Origin: Caballeronia sp. Lep1P3
GTDB lineage: Bacteria; Pseudomonadota; Gammaproteobacteria; Burkholderiales; Burkholderiaceae
Length of the DNA stretch: 64,000 nt
Direction of reading: 5' to 3'
Assembly (NCBI RefSeq): GCF_022879595.1
Contig: NZ_CP084268.1
Span: 124,001-188,000 of the forward strand
The position numbers were made by a program, and so were the translations under genes. Shown here one piece after another: positions 43,510 through 51,958 of this stretch (positions within the stretch are counted from its first letter, which is position 1; each line of letters starts with the position of its first letter). Below the pieces are notes generated by a model. The model worked only from the letters and a program-made list of their open reading frames with translations. It was not told where the DNA came from and made no database searches.

Positions 43510-44727
43510 TCAAAGAAAACTGCGCAAGCTCTTCGACGTGTCGCGAAGCGCCATTGGGTCCAATGCCTTGCCCGCCGCGATCAAACGCTTGCAGACGCCG
43601 ATCTCGCGCCCTGCATTCACTACCGCGACCGCTTCGATCAAGCCCGCATGGTTCAACGCAAGCACGCAAAACGATCCTTCATGAGGCGAGCCCCGCACGA
43701 CCTTCTCTTCCGAGTCCGCGAAGATACCGAGCGTCTGCACGTTCGAATCGTATTGATCGGACCACAGCCACGGCGTCTCCGCATAGATCGCATCGCCGCC
43801 CAGCATGTTCGTCGCCGCGACGACCGGCTGATTCTCCGCGACCTGCCACGATTCCACGCGCAGCGAGCGCCCGAGCAGCGGATTGAAATGCATCGTCACT
43901 TCGCCGGCGGCATAGACGAACGGATCGCTCGTCCTGCACCGCTCGTCGACGACGATACCGTTATCCACCGCAAGCCCCGCGTCGCGCGCGAGTTCGACAT
44001 TCGGCACGACGCCGATGCCTACCACGACGACATCCGCCGGAATATCGCCGCCGCTCGTCGCGACCGTTCCGTGACGCACGCCAAGCGGCATCGTGGAGAG
44101 ACGCATCTCGACACCGTGCGAGCGATGCAGCGCATGCATATAGTCCGCGACTTCCTGCGGCATCGATCGTTTGAGCAGACGCTCCGCGGGCTCGATCAAT
44201 ACCGTCTCGCAACCCGCGCGCGCAGCGGACGCCGCGACTTCGAGCCCGATGAAACCGCCGCCGAGCACCGCAACACGCCTGCGCTTGCCAAGCGCCGCGC
44301 GCAGGCCGCGCGCGTCCTCGACTGTGCGCACGTAGTGCAGCTTCACGCCATCGTCAACGGGGCCGCTGAAGGGCCGCACACGCGAGCCTGTCGCGATGAG
44401 AAGACGTTCGTATTCGATGCGCGTTCCATCGCTCACGCGCACGGTCTTCGCCTCGCGATCGATTGCTTCCACGCGCAAGCCGAGCCGCAAGTCGATGCGC
44501 GCGCCGTCATACCATGCGGCATCGCGAATGAAGATGCGGCGCTCGCCTTCATCGGACATGAGCGCGGCTTTCGAGAGTTCGGGGCGGTCGTAGGGAAGCG
44601 CGGTTTCGTCGCCGATCATCACGATATGCGCGCTCCCATCGCGCTCGCGCAGCGTTTCGGCGGCGCGGCGCGCGGCGTGGCCGGCCCCGACGATGACGAA
44701 CGGCTTTGCGCCGGGCTTAGTCGACAT
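43510..44727 (-). CDS. andAa: Anthranilate dioxygenase, ferredoxin reductase component
   Basis: 405 residues from the ATG at 44727, which overlaps the ferredoxin stop by 11 bases. FAD domain VIVGAGHAARRAAETLRE at the N terminus, second dinucleotide fold VAVLGGGFIGLEVAASA, and YAAGEV near the FAD contact: a rubredoxin/ferredoxin reductase of the Rieske-oxygenase type. It passes electrons from NADH to the AndAb ferredoxin. The frame from 44745 adds six residues without a site. Confidence 0.87.
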   Translation of the reverse strand: MSTKPGAKPFVIVGAGHAARRAAETLRERDGSAHIVMIGDETALPYDRPELSKAALMSDEGERRIFIRDAAWYDGARIDLRLGLRVEAIDREAKTVRVSDGTRIEYERLLIATGSRVRPFSGPVDDGVKLHYVRTVEDARGLRAALGKRRRVAVLGGGFIGLEVAASAARAGCETVLIEPAERLLKRSMPQEVADYMHALHRSHGVEMRLSTMPLGVRHGTVATSGGDIPADVVVVGIGVVPNVELARDAGLAVDNGIVVDERCRTSDPFVYAAGEVTMHFNPLLGRSLRVESWQVAENQPVVAATNMLGGDAIYAETPWLWSDQYDSNVQTLGIFADSEEKVVRGSPHEGSFCVLALNHAGLIEAVAVVNAGREIGVCKRLIAAGKALDPMALRDTSKSLRSFL

Positions 44728-45040
44728 GAATTTCCACCCTGCCATCGACGACGCGTATCGGATAGCTTCGCACCGCTTCGGTCACCGGCGCGCATTGCGG
44801 CGCGCCTGTGCGGATATCGAAAAGCCCCTGATGCAGCGGACATTCCACGCAGCCGTCCTCGACGAAGCCCTCGGAGAGACGCGCCATGCCATGCGTGCAA
44901 AGGTCGTGCAGCGCGAACACTTCATCGCCCAGACGGAAGACCGCAATGGGCTTCTGCCCTGCCACTACAGCGGCGGGCTCGCCTTCTATGAAGTCGTCGA
45001 GCGCGCCGATCTCCTGCCATGTACTCGTCAGCTGGTCCAT
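44717..45040 (-). CDS. andAb: Anthranilate dioxygenase, Rieske ferredoxin component
   Basis: 107 residues. Rieske-type [2Fe-2S] ligands in CTHGMARL (Cys, His) and CPLHQG (Cys, His), spaced as in dioxygenase ferredoxins. It shuttles electrons from the reductase to the oxygenase. Third gene of the four-gene operon, ten bases after the small subunit. Confidence 0.9.
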   Translation of the reverse strand: MDQLTSTWQEIGALDDFIEGEPAAVVAGQKPIAVFRLGDEVFALHDLCTHGMARLSEGFVEDGCVECPLHQGLFDIRTGAPQCAPVTEAVRSYPIRVVDGRVEIHVD

Positions 45041-45050
45041 GCGTTACTCC

Positions 45051-45524
45051 TCAAATGGGCGTCGCGAGCAGCGTCTGCACGCGCGACGTGTCGTAGATCA
45101 CGCGCTTGCCGCGATAGCGCAGGCCGTCGTCGGTGCGCACGACCTGATCGAAGTACTTGCCCGCCTGATAGACGTGCGATTCACCGTTCGTGCGCGTCTG
45201 GATCACGACGTAGTTACTCTCGGTCTCGATCACGCCGTCTTTTTCGCCGGTCACCGTGAGGCCCGACGTCATATGCCGGTAGCTATGCTCTTCGTAGATA
45301 TTCGCGTGACGCAGCGACACCACGCGGTCGCGCAGCATCTTGCGGTTCGTGCAATGGATGATCCCGATGGGCAGGCCCCTGTCCGCGTTCTCCTTCGGCA
45401 CGATTTCGTACGTGCAGTCTTCCGTGAAGAGCGTGGGCCACGCTTCGAGTCTGTCGTTGTCGAGCGTGTTGATGTACTGGTCCTGCAGCATGTGCAGTTC
45501 GAACCACAGCTTCATTGCTTCCAT
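45051..45524 (-). CDS. andAd: Anthranilate dioxygenase, small (beta) subunit
   Basis: 157 residues, ring-hydroxylating dioxygenase beta subunit with an NTF2-like cone fold: LQDQYINTLDNDRLEAWPTL at the N terminus, RHANIYEEHSYRHM in the middle. It has no cofactor and supports the alpha3-beta3 structure. Twelve bases after the large-subunit gene. Confidence 0.88.
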   Translation of the reverse strand: MEAMKLWFELHMLQDQYINTLDNDRLEAWPTLFTEDCTYEIVPKENADRGLPIGIIHCTNRKMLRDRVVSLRHANIYEEHSYRHMTSGLTVTGEKDGVIETESNYVVIQTRTNGESHVYQAGKYFDQVVRTDDGLRYRGKRVIYDTSRVQTLLATPI

Positions 45525-45536
45525 GACTTCCCTCGC

Positions 45537-46808
45537 TCAATAGCCCATCAGCTTTTGATAACCGACCCAGAACTTGCGGATCAAACTTTCGGTTATGACC
45601 GTGTCCTGCTGGTCCGGATTGCCGCGCGACATCTCGATCACCGAGGTCGCATCGGCATCGCGGATCGTGCCGCGTTGCACGAGTTCCGTGGCTTCGGTGT
45701 CCTCCATCGAGATATAGCCTGCCGGCCCGACGAGGTTCGCCTGCTTGATGCGCAGCGCGCGCAGCTCGGGCGTGTCGTCGGCATAGCCGAAGAAGTGGAA
45801 GATCAGTTCAAAGTTGTCCGGGCCTTTCGGCAGGAGCTGACGCGCGACGAGCGTGTTGTGAATCTGCTGAATGACGAGTTGCGGAAAGATGGGCTGAATA
45901 TGGTTGGTCGTATCTTCTTCATACTCGGAAACGAGACCGAGAATGGAATCGTCTTCCAGGGCGAAACCTTCATCGAACGAACGGATGTTCTGCTGCTTGT
46001 ACGCCGACGATGTGTCTTCGCCCGTCTTCGTCACGGTGATGATGCTGTGCAGGCCATGCGTCGCGTCGGGAATGGAACGCGCTTTCATGCCGACGCGAAA
46101 GATATTGAACGTCGTATGGAACAGATGCAGCATGCTCGCGTGATACGGGTCCTTCACGTTCTCGAAGTACAGCTTCCAGTTGGACTTCGAATACTGGCGC
46201 GTGCAGCCGAGATACTCGATCGGCTTGTGAAAGATGCGGTCGATCCACGGACGCATCTGCTCGCCGAGATACTCGGGCAGTGGAGCGACTTCATCGCTGA
46301 AACTCGCAAAAACAAGGCCCTTGTAACTGTCGACGCGCAGCTTGCGAAGACTATGCTCTTTCGGATTGAAGTCGGCGGGCATGCCGCTCATGCCCTTCTG
46401 CCCGCGCCGGAAAGGTACGCCAAGCAGATTGCCGCTGTTGTCGAAGCTCCACTGGTGATACACGCACGTATGCGATGCCGCGTTGCCATGCGACTTGCGG
46501 CACACGGACGCGCCGCGATGCGCGCAGCGGTTCACCCACGCGGCGAGGCCGCCGTCTTCGAGACGCGTCACGACGACAGGCGTGTCGCCAACGAACGTGC
46601 TTTTATAGTCGCCCGCGTTCGGAATCTCCGCTTCGAGTGCGACGAAGTTCCATGTCGGCCCGCGAAAGATGCGCTCCTGCTCGCGGTCGTAGACTGCCTG
46701 CGAACTGAAGACCTTGTACGGCACGCGCGAGCCGTCGTCGTGCGGAAAGCGCACGGCATCGGAGTCCGGCTGCTTCATGAGCCGCACGGGGGATTCGGTC
46801 ATGTCCAT
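45537..46808 (-). CDS. andAc: Anthranilate 1,2-dioxygenase, large (alpha) subunit
   Basis: 423 residues. Rieske cluster ligands C95, H97 (NRCAHRG) and C115, H118 (CVYHQW); bridging and iron-binding D220, H223, H228 (VKDPYHASMLH). Overall sequence, gene order (Ac-Ad-Ab-Aa) and the divergent AraC regulator match the three-component anthranilate dioxygenase of Burkholderia, which converts anthranilate to catechol with loss of ammonia and CO2. A related salicylate-type substrate cannot be excluded. The catechol is the substrate of CatA. Confidence 0.87.
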   Translation of the reverse strand: MDMTESPVRLMKQPDSDAVRFPHDDGSRVPYKVFSSQAVYDREQERIFRGPTWNFVALEAEIPNAGDYKSTFVGDTPVVVTRLEDGGLAAWVNRCAHRGASVCRKSHGNAASHTCVYHQWSFDNSGNLLGVPFRRGQKGMSGMPADFNPKEHSLRKLRVDSYKGLVFASFSDEVAPLPEYLGEQMRPWIDRIFHKPIEYLGCTRQYSKSNWKLYFENVKDPYHASMLHLFHTTFNIFRVGMKARSIPDATHGLHSIITVTKTGEDTSSAYKQQNIRSFDEGFALEDDSILGLVSEYEEDTTNHIQPIFPQLVIQQIHNTLVARQLLPKGPDNFELIFHFFGYADDTPELRALRIKQANLVGPAGYISMEDTEATELVQRGTIRDADATSVIEMSRGNPDQQDTVITESLIRKFWVGYQKLMGY

Positions 46809-46894
46809 GAATATCGCTCCTGGTGGGGACAGCGCGGCGTCGAAGGACGCGCGCCCGTCCGTGTCGTTCTGGATGTTTTTTCTCGGCCTGTGCT

Positions 46895-46919
46895 GCTATT
46901 TTTGAAGGCGCAAAATAGC
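46895..46919. promoter_or_regulatory. Inverted repeat in the andAc-andR promoter
   Basis: GCTATTTT-N9-AAAATAGC, perfect 8-base arms, about 90-110 bases upstream of andAc. Candidate operator. Confidence 0.45.
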
Positions 46920-46923
46920 GGTG

Positions 46924-46959
46924 CTATCCGTTTCTGGCGGAAAGCGCCGCAACTATCCG
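46924..46959. promoter_or_regulatory. Direct repeats in the andAc-andR promoter
   Basis: CTATCCG at 46924-46930 and again at 46953-46959, 29 bases apart (about three helical turns). Paired direct repeats are the usual AraC/XylS operator layout, so these are candidate AndR half-sites. Confidence 0.4.
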
Positions 46960-46973
46960 AATCAGGCAGCTTT

Positions 46974-46997
46974 ATGAATTCCCTACATCGCCTATGA
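46974..46997 (+). CDS. Seven-codon mini-ORF coupled to andR
   Basis: ATG at 46974 encodes MNSLHRL and ends at TGA 46995-46997, overlapping the andR ATG by ATGA. andR itself has no Shine-Dalgarno, while the mini-ORF has a weak AGGCAG. It could deliver ribosomes to andR by reinitiation. Supported by arrangement only. Confidence 0.3.
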   Translation: MNSLHRL

Positions 46998-47950
46998 CAC
47001 GCCCCGAGTTTCGTCTGCGCGCATTGCGACGGCATCGCCTCTTCGAATCGGCCGATCTCGACGAGACGCGCGAACTCATCTCGCGCGTGATGCAGCCGCA
47101 TTCGCTCGTGCCGCAAGGCGAAGTGAACGGCCGCTCGCATATGGACTTCGTGCGCGTGGGCAGGCTCGGCATTGGGACGATCGCGTTCGGCGGCGCGATT
47201 CGCGTCGATGTCGAAGCCGTCGACGGCTATTACCTGATGATGTTTTGCGTTGCAGGCGAAGCGGAAGTGAAGCTCGCGGGCAAGACCGTGACGGTGAACG
47301 CGCAGACCGGCATCATCCGCGCGCCGGGCGAGCCGTTCAGCGCATCGCTGTCGGCGGGCTGCGAGCAGCTCGTCATGCGCATCGATCCGGCGTCGCTTCA
47401 CGCGAATGCGTCGATTGCCGCGCGCAAGGAAGGTGCGCTGCTTTCGCTATCGGGCGGCACGATGCGCGCGTGGAAAGAGCAGTTGAAGTTCGTCGCGAGT
47501 TCGCCGGACTTGCTGAATCAGGCATCGAGCGATGCGCGCGTCGGTGCGAATCTGGAATCGCTGCTGGTGAGTCTCATCGCCATCGACGAAGCGGCGCAGA
47601 CGCACGCCATCGGCCGGCTTGCGCCCGCGCCGCTTTTCATTCGACGCGCCATCGAGTTCATGCAGGCCAATCTCGCCTCGCCCATTCAGCTCGTCGGTAT
47701 CGCGAGTGCCGCGGGCGTGCCGGTGCGCACGCTGTCGGAGGGTTTCTTGCGGTTCAGGTCGGCGAGCCCGATGCTCGTCTTGCGTCACATGCGTCTCGAT
47801 GCGGCGCGCGCGGCGATACGCGCATCGACTTCCGATTTGCCGATTTCATCGATCGCGCTCGATTACGGCTTCACGCATCTGGGCCGCTTCGCGCAGGTCT
47901 ACAAGGAACGTTTCGGCGAATTGCCTTCGGTCACGCCGCGCCGCGCATGA
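46994..47950 (+). CDS. andR: AraC/XylS-family regulator of anthranilate dioxygenase
   Basis: 318 residues. N-terminal cupin-like ligand domain (about 30-190, AraC-binding-like, HMDFVRVGRLGIG), C-terminal double helix-turn-helix (about 215-315: LVGIASAAGVPVRTLSEGF and ISSIALDYGFTHLGRFAQVYKERFGELP). Divergent from andAc, as with AndR of the known Burkholderia locus, where it activates the operon in response to anthranilate. Confidence 0.85.
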   Translation: MTRPEFRLRALRRHRLFESADLDETRELISRVMQPHSLVPQGEVNGRSHMDFVRVGRLGIGTIAFGGAIRVDVEAVDGYYLMMFCVAGEAEVKLAGKTVTVNAQTGIIRAPGEPFSASLSAGCEQLVMRIDPASLHANASIAARKEGALLSLSGGTMRAWKEQLKFVASSPDLLNQASSDARVGANLESLLVSLIAIDEAAQTHAIGRLAPAPLFIRRAIEFMQANLASPIQLVGIASAAGVPVRTLSEGFLRFRSASPMLVLRHMRLDAARAAIRASTSDLPISSIALDYGFTHLGRFAQVYKERFGELPSVTPRRA

Positions 47951-47972
47951 GCGGCGTTACGCGCTTCGCTTC

Positions 47973-49475
47973 TCAACCGCCGTTGAGCTTCCCGCTGAGC
48001 CGCGCATGAAAATCGCGGCTGCGCTCATCGAGTCCGACGAATCGCACGGCACCGCCGCGTTGCCGATACTTCGTCTCGATGGAGTCGAGTGCCGCCACTG
48101 TCGATGCATCCCAGACCTGCGACTTCGCGAAATCGATGATGACCGAGCGCGGATCGGCGTGATAGTCGAAGCGGTCGACGAGATCGTTGCTGCTGCCGAA
48201 GAAAAGCGGTCCGTGCACTTCGTAACGCACGGTCTCGCCATCGTCCGAGACGGTACGCGTCGTTCGGATCACATGCGCGACGCGGCGCGCGAACAGCACC
48301 ATCGCGAGCAGCACGCCGCCTACGACGCCGATCGCGAGGTTGCCGGTGTACACCGTCAACACGACGGACGCGAGCATCACCGATGTCTCCATGAGCGGCA
48401 TGCGGCGCAGCGTGGCCGGACGCAGGCTGTGCCAGTCCACCGTCTTCACCGCGACGACCATCATCACGGCGGCAAGCGCGACCATCGGAATGCGCGCCAT
48501 CACCGAACTCAGTCCGGTGATGAGCAGGAAGAGCGTGGCCGCTGCCGCAAGCGTCGACACGCGCGTGCGCGCTCCGCCTATTTCCACGTTGACGACCGTT
48601 TGGCCGATCATCGCGCATCCCGCGATGCCGCCGAAAGCGCCCGCGCCGAGATTGGCGACGCCGAGCGCCCATGATTCGCGCGACTTGTGCGAGCGCGTCG
48701 CGGTGGTTTCGTCGACGAGCTTCGCCGTGAGCAACGTCTCCAGCAAGCCGACGAATGCAATCGAAATGGCCGTTTGCCACACGATTTTGAGCGTCGTCAG
48801 ATCGAACGGCACGGTCCACGGCGTGATGCCGGGCAAACTCGCGGGCATCGGATGATCCCCGCCGACGGTCGGCACGGCCCAATGCAGCGCAATGACAAGC
48901 ACCGTCGCCACGACGATGGCGACGAGCGGCGCCGGCACCGCGCGCGTCACGCGCGGCCCGATCAGCACGATGGCGAGCGTGACGGCAAAAAGCACATAGA
49001 CGGCGAGCGGCTTGTCGACGATATGCGGAATCTGCGCGCAGAAGATGAGAATGCCGAGCGCGTTGACGAAGCCGAGCATCACCGAGCGCGGCACGAATCG
49101 CACGATGCGCGCGAAGCCGAGAAGGCCGAACGCGATCTGGATCGCCCCGGCGAGCAGCACGGCGGGCAGGATGTACGCGGCGCCGTGCGCGTGGACCATC
49201 GGCGCGACGACGAGCGCCACCGAGCCGGCCGCGGCGGTGACCATGGCGGCCCGTCCGCCGAAGATGGACGTGACGAGCAGCAGCACCACGGACGCGAAGA
49301 GCGCCGAGCGCGGCTCGACGCCCGAGACGAAAGCGAACGAGATAACTTCGGGAATGAGCGCGAGGCTCGTCACGACGCCTGCGAGAATTTCCCGCACCCA
49401 TTCGGCGCGCGATGCAGGCAGCGAAATGCGCGAGAAGCCGCGCGGCGTGTCGGTCCCGGTGGCGGGATTGGTCAT
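47973..49475 (-). CDS. SulP-family anion transporter with STAS domain
   Basis: 500 residues. Membrane core of about 12-14 helices (about 25-380) with EVISFAFVSGVEPRSALFAS and GGIAGCAMIGQTVVNVEIGGARTRVSTLAA; C-terminal STAS domain (about 400-490) with VIIDFAKSQVWDASTVAALDSI. SulP proteins move sulfate, bicarbonate or dicarboxylates. The upstream region holds a Fur-like box, but it is closer to the divergent operon. Stands alone. Confidence 0.92.
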   Translation of the reverse strand: MTNPATGTDTPRGFSRISLPASRAEWVREILAGVVTSLALIPEVISFAFVSGVEPRSALFASVVLLLVTSIFGGRAAMVTAAAGSVALVVAPMVHAHGAAYILPAVLLAGAIQIAFGLLGFARIVRFVPRSVMLGFVNALGILIFCAQIPHIVDKPLAVYVLFAVTLAIVLIGPRVTRAVPAPLVAIVVATVLVIALHWAVPTVGGDHPMPASLPGITPWTVPFDLTTLKIVWQTAISIAFVGLLETLLTAKLVDETTATRSHKSRESWALGVANLGAGAFGGIAGCAMIGQTVVNVEIGGARTRVSTLAAAATLFLLITGLSSVMARIPMVALAAVMMVVAVKTVDWHSLRPATLRRMPLMETSVMLASVVLTVYTGNLAIGVVGGVLLAMVLFARRVAHVIRTTRTVSDDGETVRYEVHGPLFFGSSNDLVDRFDYHADPRSVIIDFAKSQVWDASTVAALDSIETKYRQRGGAVRFVGLDERSRDFHARLSGKLNGG

Positions 49476-49708
49476 GGCGGTATGGATCGGGGCAAAGACG
49501 CGAAGCGCTAAAACGCTGGAACACTGAGAGGCGCCGCACGCGGAGGACTTCGGGAGGTAACGGTCCCGCGCGCGCGTGGCTCGCGGGAGCGCGCATTTTA
49601 ACAGGATGGTGAATCTCGCGCCGACGGCGCGGTCGCGGAGGTTCGCTCGGCGTTCGCCTCGGACGAACGAAAAAACGTTCGCCGTTCAATGGACACTTAA
49701 ACTACACT

Positions 49709-49723
49709 TGCGAATGATTCGCA
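49709..49723. promoter_or_regulatory. Fur-box-like palindrome
   Basis: TGCGAAT-G-ATTCGCA, a perfect 15-base palindrome within CACTTGCGAATGATTCGCATTTTC, close to Fur boxes of beta-proteobacteria. It lies about 50 bases upstream of the DUF3649/PepSY/DUF3325 operon, a gene set commonly under iron control, so repression by Fur-Fe2+ is likely. Confidence 0.75.
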
Positions 49724-49772
49724 TTTTCTCGATCACGCGCACGCTGCTGCGCGTCGTGCAATTCGACCTTTG

Positions 49773-50042
49773 ATGACGCTTCCCTCTCTCCTTTCGCTAA
49801 TTTCGCGTATCGCCGCCGCGCTATTCGGCGGCTATGCGCTCGCCGCGCTGACGAGCGTGGCCGCGCTCACCTTGCCCGTCGACAAGCCGCAGGCGGTGCT
49901 TGCGGGCATGCTGGCGAGCTTCGCGGTGTATGCGTGCGCGGTCGTATGGGTCTTCGCGGTGAGAAGCGCGACGCGCGCGTGGGTCGGCCTCATCGTCGTC
50001 GGCGCGCCGCTTCTTCTGGCCGCGTGGAGCGCGCGGTCATGA
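49773..50042 (+). CDS. Small membrane protein, DUF3649-like
   Basis: 89 residues from ATG 49773 (a TTG immediately before it is an alternative). Two to three hydrophobic helices (FGGYALAALTSVAALTL; MLASFAVYACAVVWVFAV; LIVVGAPLLLAAW). DUF3649 proteins precede PepSY membrane proteins in siderophore-uptake operons. The stop overlaps the PepSY gene by ATGA (50039-50042). Confidence 0.72.
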   Translation: MTLPSLLSLISRIAAALFGGYALAALTSVAALTLPVDKPQAVLAGMLASFAVYACAVVWVFAVRSATRAWVGLIVVGAPLLLAAWSARS

Positions 50043-51664
50043 AGCGGTCCGCCATCGAGCCGCGCGGCATTCGCCAGACGATGTCCGAGCTGCATACGTG
50101 GGCGGGACTGCTCGCCGGCTGGATGCTTTACGCGATGTTTCTCACCGGCACGGTCAGCTATTTCAAGGACGAAACGTCGCAATGGATGCGCCCCGAGCAG
50201 CCGCATGCGCAGAGCACGCCGGATGCGGCAGAGGCCGCGCAGCGCGTCGCCGACACGCTCGGCAAGATGGCGGCGGGCAGCACGCAATGGAGCTTCGAGT
50301 TGCCGTCCGCGCGCACGAACGTGATGAACGCGTTCTGGCGCATGCCGCGTTCGTCGCCCGGCAAACGCGTGTTCGGCGAAGCCGCATTCGATCCATCGAC
50401 CGCGCACGCGACCACCGCGCGCGATACGTTCGGCGGCGAGTTCTTCTATCGCTTCCACTTCCAGTTCTACTACATGCCGCCGCTTGCGGGACGCTGGATC
50501 GCGGGCGTCTGCGCGATGTTCATGCTCGTCGCGATCGTGAGCGGCGTGATCACGCACAAGAAAATCTTCGTGGACTTCTTCACGTTTCGCTGGGGCAAGG
50601 GCCAGCGTTCGTGGCTCGATGCACACAACGCGCTCTCGGTGTTCGGCCTGCCCTTTCACGCGATGATCACGTATACGGGCCTCGTCACGCTCATGACGAT
50701 GTACATGCCGTGGGGCGCGCAGACCGCGTTCAATACACCCGCCACGCAAGAGGCAATGACGACGCAGCTAAGCGCCTTCATTCAGCCGGGAAAGCCGAGC
50801 GGCAAGCCCGCCGCGCTCGCGCCGGTCGATGCGATGGTCCGCGCCGCGCAAGCGCATTGGGGCAAGACCAACGTCGGACGCGTGACGATCACGCTTCCCG
50901 GCGATGCCAACGCGCGCGTGGCCGTGACGCGAGCCGAAGCCGCGCGTGTGTCGATGAGCCCGCAATACATGCTCTTCGATGGCGTATCGGGCAAGCTCAT
51001 CGAAGTGAGAGAGCATGTCGGCGGCGCGGCAGAGACGCGCGGCGTGCTTTACGCGCTGCATCTCGGGCGTTTCAGCGACCTGCAATTGCGCTGGCTCTAT
51101 TTCATCGCGAGTCTGGGCGGCACCGCGATGGTCGGCACCGGCCTCGTGATGTGGACGGTGAAGCGCCGTCAAAAGCTGCACGATTCATCGCGTACTCATG
51201 TGCGCTTCTGGCTCGTGGAGCGGCTGAACGTCGCGACCATCGCGGGCTTGTCCGTTGCGATGACGAGCTATCTATGGGCCAATCGTCTATTGCCATCGAC
51301 ACTCGCGCATCGCGCGGACGCTGAAATCAACGTGTTTTTCGCGGTATGGGGCGCGGCACTGCTTCATACGCTCATGCGCCCCGCGCGACGCGCGTGGATC
51401 GAACTGCTGTGGCTTGCGGCCTCGCTGCTCGCGCTGCTCCCTGTGCTCGATGCAATCACGACGCAATGTCCGCTATGGCGCAGTATCGCGCAAGGCGACT
51501 GGGTGTTCGCCGGCTTCGATCTGACAATGTGGGCCTTCGCCGCGCTCCATGCGATGCTCGCCGTGCGCGTCACGCGTCATCGTTCGCAGACGAAGACTCG
51601 CGCGGCAGAACGCGCGCGCGTTGCCGGCGTTGCCAGCGATGCGCGCGAAAAGCAAAACGCATGA
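50039..51664 (+). CDS. PepSY-domain iron-regulated membrane protein (PiuB type)
   Basis: 541 residues from ATG 50039 (ATGA overlap). PepSY-associated transmembrane protein: ELHTWAGLLAGWMLYAMFLTGTVSYFKDE (first helix and loop, shown in part: LHTWAGLLAGWMLYAMF), HFQFYYMPPLAGRWIAG, WLDAHNALSVFGLPFHAMITYTG and several C-terminal helices. Proteins of this family sit with TonB-dependent receptors and are thought to reduce or release iron from siderophores in the periplasm. No receptor gene is adjacent here. Confidence 0.88.
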   Translation: MKRSAIEPRGIRQTMSELHTWAGLLAGWMLYAMFLTGTVSYFKDETSQWMRPEQPHAQSTPDAAEAAQRVADTLGKMAAGSTQWSFELPSARTNVMNAFWRMPRSSPGKRVFGEAAFDPSTAHATTARDTFGGEFFYRFHFQFYYMPPLAGRWIAGVCAMFMLVAIVSGVITHKKIFVDFFTFRWGKGQRSWLDAHNALSVFGLPFHAMITYTGLVTLMTMYMPWGAQTAFNTPATQEAMTTQLSAFIQPGKPSGKPAALAPVDAMVRAAQAHWGKTNVGRVTITLPGDANARVAVTRAEAARVSMSPQYMLFDGVSGKLIEVREHVGGAAETRGVLYALHLGRFSDLQLRWLYFIASLGGTAMVGTGLVMWTVKRRQKLHDSSRTHVRFWLVERLNVATIAGLSVAMTSYLWANRLLPSTLAHRADAEINVFFAVWGAALLHTLMRPARRAWIELLWLAASLLALLPVLDAITTQCPLWRSIAQGDWVFAGFDLTMWAFAALHAMLAVRVTRHRSQTKTRAAERARVAGVASDAREKQNA

Positions 51665-51951
51665 CGCATGCCCTTGTTCTCGTGCTCTGCGCCGTATCGT
51701 TCGCGTGTCTCGCGCTCGCGACGGAGCGCGTGCAGCACGCGCTTTTCGCGCGTTCCATTGCGTGTGGATACGCGCGCTCCCTTCGTATCGCAGGCGCTTG
51801 CGGTTTGCTGCTTGCGCTGTGGCTCGACGTCGCCGACGAAGGCTGGGCGCTCGGCCTCGTTCGTTACAGCGGATGCACGACGCTTGCAGCCGGCTTGATC
51901 TATCTCGCGCTGATTGCCTGTGCGCGACGTGCCGGGAAAAAGCGGCTATGA
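51661..51951 (+). CDS. Small membrane protein, DUF3325-like
   Basis: 96 residues from ATG 51661, overlapping the PepSY stop by ATGA. Three hydrophobic segments (LVLVLCAVSFACLAL; IAGACGLLLALWL; LAAGLIYLALIACA). Completes the standard DUF3649-PepSY-DUF3325 triad. Confidence 0.75.
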   Translation: MTHALVLVLCAVSFACLALATERVQHALFARSIACGYARSLRIAGACGLLLALWLDVADEGWALGLVRYSGCTTLAAGLIYLALIACARRAGKKRL

Positions 51952-51958
51952 CCATTGG

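Noticed and set aside
44886..46997. 703-codon plus-strand frame opposite the andA genes
   Set aside because: Antisense shadow; composition is His/Arg/Val-rich with no recognisable motif. Only its last seven codons were kept as a possible mini-ORF.
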